64,000 nt of DNA from Alphaproteobacteria bacterium. Lineage in GTDB: Bacteria > Pseudomonadota > Alphaproteobacteria > UBA8366 > Aestuariispiraceae. Location of the stretch: the NCBI GenBank assembly GCA_006844765.1, contig SPJV01000077.1, positions 1 to 64,000 of the forward strand, written 5' to 3'. This document shows positions 1 through 8,100 of the stretch, piece after piece (position 1 is the stretch's first letter; each line of letters starts with the position of its first letter). Position numbers and translations under genes: made by a program. The notes below the pieces were generated by a model, which saw only the letters and a program-made list of their open reading frames with translations, did not search any database and was not told the origin of the DNA.

Positions 1-2
1 AT

Positions 3-269
3 GGTGTCCGCTATTACCTGACAATCGATATCGATGGCTTCGATCCCTCCATTGCGCCCGGAACGGGCACCCCCAGTCTCGGCGGATTTCAGTATTATGA
101 GGTCTTGGAGATCATGCAGGGCCTCACCCAAAAAGGGGAGATCGTCGGGATCGACCTGGTTGAGGTCGCACCGGATTATGACCACAGCGGCACAACAGCT
201 TTTCTGGCCGCCCAACTTTTACTGAACATCCTGGGTTACCATTTTCATAGCCAGGGAAAATCGTCCTAG
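3..269 (+). CDS. Ureohydrolase (arginase/agmatinase family), C-terminal part
   Basis: The window opens inside this gene, so only the last 88 codons are visible, ending at TAG 267-269. The translation contains IDIDGFDPSIAPGTGTP, the conserved DxD metal-binding segment of the arginase/agmatinase fold, and further on EVAPDYD, another signature of the family. It is followed by the usual short C-terminal helix (TAFLAAQLLLNIL). Family members hydrolyse a guanidino compound (arginine, agmatine, guanidinobutyrate and relatives) to urea plus an amine, using a two-metal centre. The substrate cannot be decided from this fragment, because the specificity loops lie upstream of the window. The next gene starts 19 bases downstream on the same strand, so co-transcription with the SDR is plausible. 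Confidence 0.88.
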   Translation, partial: GVRYYLTIDIDGFDPSIAPGTGTPSLGGFQYYEVLEIMQGLTQKGEIVGIDLVEVAPDYDHSGTTAFLAAQLLLNILGYHFHSQGKSS

Positions 270-288
270 CCACTAGGGAGTTTGTTCG

Positions 289-960
289 ATGACAGAAACA
301 GCCTTGATCGTCGGTGCTGGACGGGGATTGTCAGCCTCCCTCGCCCGGCTTTTCAAATCCGAAGGCATGGATGTGCATCTTGCCGCGCGAAATCCGGACA
401 AGCTCGCCGATCTCTGCGAGGAAACAGGAGCTAAAGCCCATCAATGCGATGCATCTGATGCCGCCTCCGTCGCCGCGCTGTTCTCTGAACTGGCCGTCGC
501 ACCTGACGTGGTTGTCTATAACCCTTCGGCCCGAGTACGAGGCCCAATCGCAGAGATCGACCCGGACGCGGTGCGAAATGCAATCTTGATCAGTTGTTTT
601 GGCGCTTTCCTGGTCGGACAGCAGGCAGCGAAAGCCATGCAGACCCGGGGCAGCGGTTCTATCCTGTTCACCGGCGCCTCTGCTGGGGTTAAGGGCTATG
701 CGAACTCCGCCGCCTTCGCGATGGGTAAGTTTGGCCTGCGCGGGCTTTGCCAATCCATGGCGCGGGAACTTCATCCGAAGAACATCCATATCGGCCATTT
801 CGTGATTGATGGTGGGATCGCCCCCGCCGGCGAAGACACCATGAATGACAGCCGCCTCTCCGCCGATGCCATTGCCCGAAGCTATCTGGAGTTTCACCGC
901 CAGCACCGCTCAAGCTGGGCGTGGGAAATTGAACTGCGCCCCTGGGTCGAAACGTTCTAG
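289..960 (+). CDS. SDR-family protein with Phe in place of the catalytic Tyr
   Basis: A 223-residue Rossmann-fold short-chain dehydrogenase/reductase relative. The N-terminal nucleotide-binding loop reads GAGRGLS (residues 9-15), the central NNAG motif is replaced by NPSA (78-81), and the Ser region is TGASAG (128-133). The catalytic YxxxK is FAMGK, with Phe143 in place of Tyr and Lys147 kept. From memory, one SDR subgroup (classical-like subgroup 10) shows exactly this Tyr-to-Phe change with an incomplete glycine motif, so this is probably a family feature and not damage. Normal SDR redox chemistry is doubtful and the reaction is unknown. The start is supported by AGGGAG at 274-279. It lies 19 bases behind the ureohydrolase. 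Confidence 0.85.
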   Translation: MTETALIVGAGRGLSASLARLFKSEGMDVHLAARNPDKLADLCEETGAKAHQCDASDAASVAALFSELAVAPDVVVYNPSARVRGPIAEIDPDAVRNAILISCFGAFLVGQQAAKAMQTRGSGSILFTGASAGVKGYANSAAFAMGKFGLRGLCQSMARELHPKNIHIGHFVIDGGIAPAGEDTMNDSRLSADAIARSYLEFHRQHRSSWAWEIELRPWVETF

Positions 961-1040
961 GGCAAAATCCTGCCAAATTAGAATCGACTAGGAATCCGAT
1001 TCCCACTCGCTGGGCAGAGCTTGCGCATAGAGTCAGATGA

Positions 1041-1067
1041 TTCTTGTAACCTATTGCTTTATATAAT
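1041..1067 (+). promoter_or_regulatory. Putative sigma70 promoter for the diguanylate cyclase
   Basis: A perfect -10 box TATAAT lies at 1062-1067 in a locally AT-rich stretch, with a weak -35 candidate TTCTTG at 1041-1046 (15-base spacing). It is placed about 65 bases before the start codon of the GGDEF gene. The -35 match is poor, so the call rests mainly on the -10 and the position. Confidence 0.45.
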
Positions 1068-1131
1068 TTTTTATTTTGGCATATCGCTTGCGCCACTCTC
1101 CCCAGAATGACGAATTTGAGGGAGCGTAGTG

Positions 1132-1830
1132 ATGAGTAGCCTATTACAGCGTCCGGCTGATTCGGGTGAAGAGGGCCTGATTGATGATATATCCGGACTG
1201 GTTCAGCGGCTGGTTCGAGAGATTGATCCCGATGACATGCCAACAGAATCTTATCGGAAGATGCTGGAGCATGCCTTGGGGCAGGCCTCCGAAGCGCAAC
1301 ATCGGCTAATTGAGCAGACCAGAGAACTGGAACGCCTTCGTCGTATTTCCGTTACCGACGAAGTCACCGGGATCCTGAACCGCCGTGGCTTCAATACCAG
1401 TCTGGATCGCGCGTTGGCGCGCGTGCGCCGGGGCGGAGAAACCGGCTATCTGATGCTAATCGATTTAGATGGGTTCAAGGGGATCAATGATACCTATGGC
1501 CATCAGGCAGGGGATCTCGTCTTGGCCTCGATAGCGACAGTCCTAACACGCAACACCCGGATGACAGACACTGTCGCACGGATCGGCGGGGATGAATTCG
1601 CGGTTATTCTGGCAGATGCAGACCCAAAGCTCGGCCTCTTAAAAGCTGAGACGATTGAAACGGCTTTGAACCGGATTGAGGTACCCTGGAATGGAGCCAT
1701 GATCCCCGTCGGCGCCTCTGTCGGGGTTGTTGGCTACGCGCCCGACGACCTGCCGGAAGAACTTCTGCGGCGAGCCGATCAGCGCATGTATAAAGCCAAA
1801 CATGCGACCTTTGTCTCGGCGAGGCTCTGA
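1132..1830 (+). CDS. Diguanylate cyclase (GGDEF domain)
   Basis: A 232-residue protein with a short helical N-terminus (about residues 1-70, no recognised sensor domain) and a C-terminal GGDEF domain. The active-site loop is intact (ARIGGDEF) and is preceded five residues earlier by RMTD, the RxxD inhibitory site, so product feedback by c-di-GMP is expected. It should make c-di-GMP from two GTP in the cytoplasm. ATG 1132 is preferred over GTG 1129 because the Shine-Dalgarno GAGGGAG (1118-1124) is then 7 bases away. There are no transmembrane segments, so input must come through the N-terminal helices or a partner. It stands alone, with its own apparent promoter. Confidence 0.93.
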   Translation: MSSLLQRPADSGEEGLIDDISGLVQRLVREIDPDDMPTESYRKMLEHALGQASEAQHRLIEQTRELERLRRISVTDEVTGILNRRGFNTSLDRALARVRRGGETGYLMLIDLDGFKGINDTYGHQAGDLVLASIATVLTRNTRMTDTVARIGGDEFAVILADADPKLGLLKAETIETALNRIEVPWNGAMIPVGASVGVVGYAPDDLPEELLRRADQRMYKAKHATFVSARL

Positions 1831-1972
1831 CCTCGTCCCTGACAGCAGAATCTTTCAGATTGCGCCGCTTCTGTCCGTTAATCGGACGGAAAGCGTCGCG
1901 AGCGAACCACTGAAATTCCGTGAAGCGGTCGCAGACTACACCCTTCGGCAATCCATTCCCGGAGGTTACTCA

Positions 1973-3226
1973 ATGCCGCTCAATTCCGCAGACGCCGCCC
2001 GTGCCGGCAAAGTACCGCCGCGCCAACATGGCGCCATGGAGTTTTCCAACGCGCCGGTCGATCTGAACGTCGTTCGCCACTATCGCCTGGAAAGACTGCG
2101 TGAACAGCTTCGCAAAGCAGATGTCGCAGGCGGGCTTTTCTTCAATCAGCTGAATACGCGGTATGCGACCGATGCAACGAATATGCAGGTTTGGTGTGCC
2201 CATTACGAGACCCGCTGTGTGTTCGTATCAACCGAAGGGCCTGTCGTGCTCTTCGACTATGCAAACCACCCCTGGCTTGCCGAAGACCTGCCGACCCTGG
2301 ACGAATACCGGGTCATGCCATCCTTCTATTTCTTTACCGCCGGCAATCGAGGGTCGGAACGCGCCAAGCTTTTCGCCGATCAGATCGCCGATCTGGTGGA
2401 AAAACATGGTGGTGGCAACAAACGGGTCGCGGTCGATCATCTCTCCCCCATGGGGGTCGATGCGCTGGAAGGCCAGCAGCTGCAGGTCGTCGAAGGCGAA
2501 GGCTTGGCCGAAGTAGCCCGCTGTATCAAATCACCAGAAGAGCTTGTGCTGATGCAGGCCTCCATGAACGCCTGCGAACAAGCGATTACGGAAATGCGGG
2601 AGATGCTGGTACCCGGCATCACCGAAAATGCGCTTTGGGCAAAACTACATGAGGTCAATATCCGCCTGGGCGGGGAATGGATCGAGACCCGCCTCCTCTC
2701 CTCTGGTCCCCGCACGAACCCCTGGTTTCGTGAATGCTCCATGCGGGAGATTGAGAAGAACGACATGGTCAGTTTCGACACGGATTTGATCGGCCCTTAT
2801 GGCTATTGTTCTGATATCTCCCGGGCCTGGCTTTGTGGTGACAAGCCATCCGATGAACAACGACGGCTGTATGATAAGGCCTATGAGCAGATCCAGTACA
2901 ATATCGGTATCCTTAAACCCGGCATGACGTTGCGAGAAGCCTCGGTCAATGCCTGGCAAATCCCGGAAGAGTTCATGAGCCGCCGCTATTCGAGCTGCAT
3001 GCATGGGGTCGGTCTTGCGGATGAATACCCCTCCATCAAACATGCGATCGATGTTGATGCGAAGGGCTATGACGGCACCCTGGAACCCGGCATGGTCATT
3101 TGCGTCGAAAGCTATATCGGGGCTGAGGGTGGCAAGGAAGGTGTGAAACTGGAAGAGCAGGTGGTGATCACCGAAACCGGTGTCGAGCTACAATCCAGCT
3201 ACCCGTTTGAAATGGATTGGCTTTAG
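1973..3226 (+). CDS. M24-fold protein, DddP-like (candidate DMSP lyase)
   Basis: A 417-residue pita-bread-fold protein. The start at ATG 1973 is set by GGAGG at 1961-1965; the open frame continues upstream into the GGDEF gene but has no ribosome site there. The metal ligands of the family are present: Asp269, Asp271, Asp281, His344 (MHGVGL), Glu379 (CVES) and Glu394 (KLEEQ). The second His of M24 peptidases (GHGxGLxxHE) is absent. Instead Asp350 sits six residues after His344, the position of the catalytic base in DddP. The stretches RYATDATNMQVW and EWIETRLLSSGPRTNPWF match what I remember of DddP from roseobacters. DddP cleaves dimethylsulfoniopropionate to DMS and acrylate. A related hydrolase of unknown substrate remains possible. 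Confidence 0.7.
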   Translation: MPLNSADAARAGKVPPRQHGAMEFSNAPVDLNVVRHYRLERLREQLRKADVAGGLFFNQLNTRYATDATNMQVWCAHYETRCVFVSTEGPVVLFDYANHPWLAEDLPTLDEYRVMPSFYFFTAGNRGSERAKLFADQIADLVEKHGGGNKRVAVDHLSPMGVDALEGQQLQVVEGEGLAEVARCIKSPEELVLMQASMNACEQAITEMREMLVPGITENALWAKLHEVNIRLGGEWIETRLLSSGPRTNPWFRECSMREIEKNDMVSFDTDLIGPYGYCSDISRAWLCGDKPSDEQRRLYDKAYEQIQYNIGILKPGMTLREASVNAWQIPEEFMSRRYSSCMHGVGLADEYPSIKHAIDVDAKGYDGTLEPGMVICVESYIGAEGGKEGVKLEEQVVITETGVELQSSYPFEMDWL

Positions 3227-3359
3227 GCCGAACTTCACCATGGGATGTTTTCGCCTTTGCCAAATCATCCAAATATTTCTGTGTTTTAGGGCTGGCGATG
3301 AATTTATTGTCGCCTAAACTAACTCACACGTTCAATCGTCCCGCTCCGGTTCTCGATCC

Positions 3360-4682
3360 ATGTCCGCGATAGCTTCTCTTGGTGCAATTATCTCCGGTGT
3401 CTTCCTGTTGCAGGGAGGCATGGGGCTGATGACCACCCTATTGCCCCTCAAGATGCAAGAGGCCGGGTTTACCGCTTTTGAAATCGGGACGATGGCCGCA
3501 GGGTTTTCCGGCGGCTTTCTGTTTGGGTGCATCTGGGCGCCGCATCTCGTCGCCCGCATTGGCCATATCAGGGCCTTCTCTGTCTTTGCGGCGGCCATGG
3601 CGGCGCTGACACTCGGCTTCGCCATCGGCATTGATCTCTATTTCTGGACCGCATTGCGCTTCCTGATCGGTATTTGTTTCGCTGGTCTCCTTAATATCTC
3701 AGACAGTTGGATTTCAGGAGAGACGGAAAAATCTGTCCGTGGCCGTGTGCTCAGCGTCTACATGGTGCTTTATAAACTGGCGCAGGCGGCGGGACCTGTT
3801 CTGCTGACATTCGGGGAGCTGACCGGCAACTGGCAGGTCATGCTGATCAGTGCGTTGTTTTCCCTTTCCCTGCTGCCGGTTGCCTTGCGCCATGGCGGAA
3901 ACCCAACGGCACCATCGACCGTCCGAATGCGAATGATTGACGTGTTTCGCGTGACGCCGATGTCTGTCGTCGGCTGTATCACGCTTGGCATGATGGTCAG
4001 TCCTATCATGAATCTGATGCCCCTTTTTGCAGCAGAGGTTGGGCTTGGGGTCGCAGGTGCGGCGACACTGGTTGCATCGATCCAGGTTGGTGCGCTGGTC
4101 ATCCAGTGGCCCATGGGTTGGATGTCTGACCGACAAGACCGACGCCATGTGATGATCTTCGGCGTTGTTAGCCTCTCCGCCGTCTGTGCCGTCCTTGCCT
4201 TCTCACCGCCCATGCCTCTTTGGGGATATGCAGGACTAGTTGCCTTGATCGGTGGCTTCGGTATGTCGATTTATCCGGTCATTCTGGCCCATGCATCGGA
4301 TTTCTGCGAACCGAACCAGATGGTACCGCTATGCTCTACGCTGCTTCTCAGTTTCTCCTTTGGGATGTTTATCGGCCCTCTTTCAGCAAGTTCAATGATG
4401 GAGGCAACGGGACCGGGCGGGTTGTTCGTCCATGCGATTCTAGTGTCGATTCCTTTTGTCGCTTATGCGCTTTATCGGATCACGCGCCGCTCCGCCCGCC
4501 CCGTTGATGAGCGTTCCCCCTTCGTCTATGTCCCCGCAACCTCAACAGCCGTGAAAGAACTTCACCCGGTGGCGCCGCACCCGGAAATCGACGAAGCGCT
4601 TGCAGAAGCCTTTGGCGTGGAGTCAGATCCAAGCACGCCAAACCATGTCGAAGAACCGCATTCGGAGCCGTCGCAAAAGTGA
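3360..4682 (+). CDS. MFS transporter
   Basis: A 440-residue integral membrane protein with about 12 hydrophobic segments, typical of the major facilitator superfamily. The cytoplasmic loop between helices 2 and 3 is GCIWAPHLVARIGHIRA, and the matching loop in the second half is GWMSDRQDRRHVM, an MFS signature A variant. A charged cytoplasmic tail of about 55 residues follows the last helix (from about 385), rich in Pro and Glu. The gene lies between the DddP-like protein and the FAA hydrolase on the same strand, with a 133-base gap upstream and 35 bases downstream. The substrate may therefore be an organic acid or osmolyte handled by its neighbours, which is inference only. Confidence 0.88.
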   Translation: MSAIASLGAIISGVFLLQGGMGLMTTLLPLKMQEAGFTAFEIGTMAAGFSGGFLFGCIWAPHLVARIGHIRAFSVFAAAMAALTLGFAIGIDLYFWTALRFLIGICFAGLLNISDSWISGETEKSVRGRVLSVYMVLYKLAQAAGPVLLTFGELTGNWQVMLISALFSLSLLPVALRHGGNPTAPSTVRMRMIDVFRVTPMSVVGCITLGMMVSPIMNLMPLFAAEVGLGVAGAATLVASIQVGALVIQWPMGWMSDRQDRRHVMIFGVVSLSAVCAVLAFSPPMPLWGYAGLVALIGGFGMSIYPVILAHASDFCEPNQMVPLCSTLLLSFSFGMFIGPLSASSMMEATGPGGLFVHAILVSIPFVAYALYRITRRSARPVDERSPFVYVPATSTAVKELHPVAPHPEIDEALAEAFGVESDPSTPNHVEEPHSEPSQK

Positions 4683-4717
4683 CGCCCTTTTCACAGTAAG
4701 CAATAGGATTCAAAGAA

Positions 4718-5419
4718 ATGAGTTACGCCCTGACGCCCCCTGAAACCGTTTCTGTTCCGGTCCGTGGCACCGACCAATGCTTCCCGGTTCGAAACATCTA
4801 TTGCGTTGGCAGGAATTACTGGGCGCATCGGGCCGAAATGGGAGTAACCGACCGCGACCCACCTTTCTATTTCACCAAAACACGGGATGCGATTGTCTAT
4901 TGCCCGGCTGGTGAAACTGTCGACCTCCCCTACCCGCCCATGACGGCAAACTATCATCATGAGATCGAACTCGTGGTTGCTATCGGCACCGAAGGCGCAA
5001 ACATCGCAGAGGAGAACGCCGAGAACCATGTCTTCGGCTACGCGATCGGACTGGATATGACACGCCGGGACCTTCAAAGCCTTGCAAAGGAAAAGGGACG
5101 CCCCTGGGACAACGGAAAGAGCTTCGCAGCAGCTGGCCCGATGGGTGCAATCGTCCCGGCGTCAGAATGCGGACATATTGCATCCGGTCGAATTTGGCTT
5201 TCGGTCAATGGGGAAACCCGGCAGGATGGTCAGATGGATGAGATGATTTTCAACGTCCAGGAGACCATTGCCGACCTGTCGCGCTTTCACACCCTTCTGC
5301 CGGGCGACCTGATTTTCACCGGTACGCCAGCGGGCGTTGGGGCAGTTTCACCCGGTGATGTTATTACAGGCGGCGCGGATGGTGTTGGTGAACTCAGTGT
5401 CCGCGTGACGAGCACCTGA
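4718..5419 (+). CDS. Fumarylacetoacetate hydrolase-family protein
   Basis: A 233-residue single-domain member of the FAH family, the length typical of fumarylpyruvate hydrolase / FAHD1-type enzymes that lack the N-terminal domain. The start of the fold shows IYCVGRNYWAHRAEMG, the metal-binding acidic residues appear in HHEIELVVAIG, and the C-terminal signature reads LLPGDLIFTGTPAGVG. Such enzymes cleave C-C bonds of acylpyruvates or decarboxylate oxaloacetate using Mg2+ or Mn2+. The ATG follows AGGATT at 4706-4711. It lies 35 bases after the MFS gene and 36 bases before the acyl-CoA synthetase-like gene, so the three probably form an operon for catabolism of a carboxylic acid. Confidence 0.9.
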   Translation: MSYALTPPETVSVPVRGTDQCFPVRNIYCVGRNYWAHRAEMGVTDRDPPFYFTKTRDAIVYCPAGETVDLPYPPMTANYHHEIELVVAIGTEGANIAEENAENHVFGYAIGLDMTRRDLQSLAKEKGRPWDNGKSFAAAGPMGAIVPASECGHIASGRIWLSVNGETRQDGQMDEMIFNVQETIADLSRFHTLLPGDLIFTGTPAGVGAVSPGDVITGGADGVGELSVRVTST

Positions 5420-5455
5420 GACAACCGCCGGATTGATGGGGAGTTTGATATCAGA

Positions 5456-6862
5456 ATGGCCGATTTAACCCCCTTCTTCTCCCCGACTTCCGTTGCTGTA
5501 CTGGGATTTGACGGCGCCAGCGATATTGATGCGCTGGACATGATCCGAAGCCTGAAGCAGAGCCATTTTCCCGGTGCGATCTACCCGATTTCAAGCACTG
5601 AACAATCGCTCGAAGGCCTTGAGAGCACAAGCAGCCTTTCGGACCTGCCTGAACAGGCGGGATTGATTGTCATCGCAGCCCCGCTGGATGAGGTTCCCGA
5701 GCTGTTACTCGACGTGGGCACAACCCGTCACACCCATACGCTTGTAGTCTCCAGCGGGATCGGCGAGCAAAAGGGCGATGGCCCCTCAATACAGAAACGC
5801 ATATGGGAAATCGCTGACGAACATCGGATAACCATTGCCGGGACAAACAGCGCCGGTATCGCCCATATCGGCCAAGACGGTGGGTTCTCTGCAACTCTGT
5901 TCCGTGATCCGCCGAAAGGTCCCGGCCGCCACGGCGGTTTCGCGATACTCTCACAATCGGTCACAGTAACCGAGCAACTGCTTGAAGCGGCCAACCGAAT
6001 GGGGGTTCCCGTTTCAACCGTCATCTCCACGGGCAACTGCCTGGCCATCGATATTGACGACTACCTCACGCATCTGGCCGAGGATGATGAAATTTGCGGC
6101 GTCATGGTGTATTTCGAAGCCCTGGCCGACACCCATCGTTTTCAAGAAGCCTGCCGCCGCTGCGCAAGTGCGAAACCTGTTCTCGCTGTCGTCGGTGGCA
6201 GAAGCCCCGCCGGCCAGATCGCAGTTGAGAACCGCTCAGGAAACCGTTCTCTAGACACGACTGAAGTCGATGCCTTGGCGGAACAAGCCGGCCTGATGAG
6301 AGTTTCAAGTCTGAGGACGATGCTTCTGGCTGCAAAAGGACTGGCCTGTCATCCAACCGGTATCGGCCCGGATGTCCTGATCCTGGGAAACACCGGATCT
6401 GCTGGTGTTCTCGCCTCTGATATGGCGATGGAACAAGGGCTGGGCATGCCGGCCCTACCACCCGCACTGACATGGTCACTGAGTGCCGATTTGCCCGACG
6501 CGGCGACGGCAGACAATCCGATTGACCTGCTGATGAACGCCACGGAATCGCGATTTGGGTCTGCCTTGCACAAAGCCTTGGAGCTTGGCGCAGATGATTT
6601 TGATGCCATCCTCACCATCCATGTTGCCCCTTTTCGCGAAGACCCTACGCCGGTCGTTGAGATGATCGCCGCTTGTGGGTCGAGCGCAAAGATCCCCATA
6701 TTACACTGCATGTTGGGTCGTCTGGATCGCCAATCGGAATGGTTCCAATTGATCGAGAAGACCGGCATTCCAGTTTTTGACGATCCGGAAGAGATGGTCG
6801 AATGCGCTGGGTTGCTCTCTCGGTATGATGAGATCAGAGGCAAACTTAGAGCCAGCAGCTAA
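5456..6862 (+). CDS. ADP-forming acyl-CoA synthetase alpha-subunit-like protein
   Basis: A 468-residue protein with the CoA-binding Rossmann domain followed by two succinyl-CoA-ligase-like flavodoxin domains, the layout of the alpha part of acetate-CoA ligase (ADP-forming). Markers include SVAVLGF near the N-terminus, GTNSAGI, SQSVTVTEQ, STGNCLAIDIDDYL and GNTGSAGVLASD. The beta part (ATP-grasp) is not fused and is not found in the adjacent genes. The phosphorylated His of the family, usually in an SHTG motif after GRS.AG, aligns with Arg260 in ENRSGNRS, so phosphoryl transfer is probably impossible by the usual route. It may be a CoA-binding or regulatory relative, or may work with a separate ATP-grasp subunit. 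It is the last gene of the MFS-FAH run. Confidence 0.8.
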   Translation: MADLTPFFSPTSVAVLGFDGASDIDALDMIRSLKQSHFPGAIYPISSTEQSLEGLESTSSLSDLPEQAGLIVIAAPLDEVPELLLDVGTTRHTHTLVVSSGIGEQKGDGPSIQKRIWEIADEHRITIAGTNSAGIAHIGQDGGFSATLFRDPPKGPGRHGGFAILSQSVTVTEQLLEAANRMGVPVSTVISTGNCLAIDIDDYLTHLAEDDEICGVMVYFEALADTHRFQEACRRCASAKPVLAVVGGRSPAGQIAVENRSGNRSLDTTEVDALAEQAGLMRVSSLRTMLLAAKGLACHPTGIGPDVLILGNTGSAGVLASDMAMEQGLGMPALPPALTWSLSADLPDAATADNPIDLLMNATESRFGSALHKALELGADDFDAILTIHVAPFREDPTPVVEMIAACGSSAKIPILHCMLGRLDRQSEWFQLIEKTGIPVFDDPEEMVECAGLLSRYDEIRGKLRASS

Positions 6863-6905
6863 GGTCTCTCGCCAAAGACACCAATTCGCAATAAACTAAG
6901 CCTCG

Positions 6906-7637
6906 GTGGGGCAGGATAGCCGAATTGCGGTTATCTTGCGGGTAAAAGTTGGAACAGTTGCGTTGGCTTATAACCTATCCCGAATATCGGTCCTGATCGT
7001 TGAAGACAATCTCTTCATGCGTCAGTTGCTGCGTGGTGTTTTGACAGCATTTGGTGTGCGCAGCATCAATGAAGCAGTCGATGGCACTGACGCGCTCCAG
7101 GCCGTCCATAACTGGACGCCGGACATCATGTTTGTCGATTGGGAAATGGAGCCGATGAATGGGATCGAATTCACGAAATTAATTCGACAACATGAATCTG
7201 CCCAACTAAACGTCTGCCCGATCATCATGGTCTCTTCCTACACAACAATTAAACGCATCAGTTCCGCACGTGATAGCGGGGTGAATGAGTTCTTGGCTAA
7301 ACCCATTTCGCCACAAGCCATATACTCACGGATCGTAATGACGATCGAGCATCCCCGACAATTCGTACAAGTTGGGCAATATTTCGGACCTGATCGACGC
7401 CGGAAAGTCGAAGAGATGGCAGGCGATGAGCGTCGACGCACAGAGGCGGAATACGTGCCAATCGCAGCAAAGAGCCTTTCCAAGTCCAAGCGAAACATTG
7501 ACCGAAACAAAGAGGTTACCAAAGCACAGAACAGCGGCGGCGAGCCTCAAACCGATACGACCCAGCCAACTGAAGACCCGCCCCCTGACACGCAAGATGT
7601 TGAAATCGTAGATAAGCCGAGCACCCCTCGCGAATAA
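6906..7637 (+). CDS. CheY-like response regulator with C-terminal tail
   Basis: A single receiver domain followed by an unstructured, charged tail. The acidic pocket is VEDN, the phospho-acceptor is Asp78 (MFVDWEM, numbered from GTG 6906), the switch Ser lies in VSSYTT and the conserved Lys in FLAKPIS. After the receiver comes YFGPDRRR, a motif I recall from many alphaproteobacterial stand-alone receivers. The last 70 residues are rich in Lys, Thr, Pro and Glu. The start is uncertain: GTG 6906 gives 243 residues, while TTG 6963 places the receiver at the N-terminus as is usual; neither has a clear Shine-Dalgarno. There is no output domain, so it probably signals by protein contact. No kinase is nearby. 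Confidence 0.87.
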   Translation: MGQDSRIAVILRVKVGTVALAYNLSRISVLIVEDNLFMRQLLRGVLTAFGVRSINEAVDGTDALQAVHNWTPDIMFVDWEMEPMNGIEFTKLIRQHESAQLNVCPIIMVSSYTTIKRISSARDSGVNEFLAKPISPQAIYSRIVMTIEHPRQFVQVGQYFGPDRRRKVEEMAGDERRRTEAEYVPIAAKSLSKSKRNIDRNKEVTKAQNSGGEPQTDTTQPTEDPPPDTQDVEIVDKPSTPRE

Positions 7638-7782
7638 CTCACATATGGTCTCTTTCGGCGCCGCCATTTACCCGTACGTAACGCGGATGCATCGAAAACC
7701 AGGGGAAATTCGGTGCAGACACGTACTCACATATCCTTCGCTATGATGTTTTTGCATTGCACATCTCGAATCTTGATTCTAA

Positions 7783-8052
7783 ATGTCAATTCAAAGAGCA
7801 ACGAAAGTTTGGAAATTCAGGATGGGATACACAAACCACTCTATTTCGGTCGGAAACATTTTTGAACAAGCTGGCGCGTGGAAATCCAGGTGGCTTGTAA
7901 AGAATGTTATCGAGCGTCCAGGCTGTCCTACTCATGCGCGTCTTGTGTCTACGGACAATCGCCATGAAAGCAAATTGATTGCAGTTCATGCTCTTCAGGA
8001 CCGGGCCAAGTTCACATTTGTTGCTCAGGCCGAACCAGCTGCAGCCGAATAA
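7783..8052 (+). CDS. Small conserved-type hypothetical protein
   Basis: An 89-codon ORF. Function not recognised. The core reads ISVGNIFEQAGAWKSRWLVKN and then HARLVSTDNRHESKLIAV, a beta-rich layout that I associate with short Rhodospirillales proteins of the same length, though I cannot confirm homology here. ATG 7822 (76 residues) is the likelier start because GGAA at 7811-7814 and CAGG directly precede it, whereas ATG 7783 has no ribosome site. No signal peptide or membrane segment. It faces coaD tail to tail. Confidence 0.6.
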   Translation: MSIQRATKVWKFRMGYTNHSISVGNIFEQAGAWKSRWLVKNVIERPGCPTHARLVSTDNRHESKLIAVHALQDRAKFTFVAQAEPAAAE

Positions 8053-8100
8053 CGCACGCGTTTGCCGGTTTTACCAGGACCGCGCGCTCTCAATAGAAAT

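Noticed and set aside
1727..1972. N-terminal extension of the DddP-like protein into the GGDEF gene
   Set aside because: No ribosome site, non-family sequence, and a strong GGAGG directly before ATG 1973.
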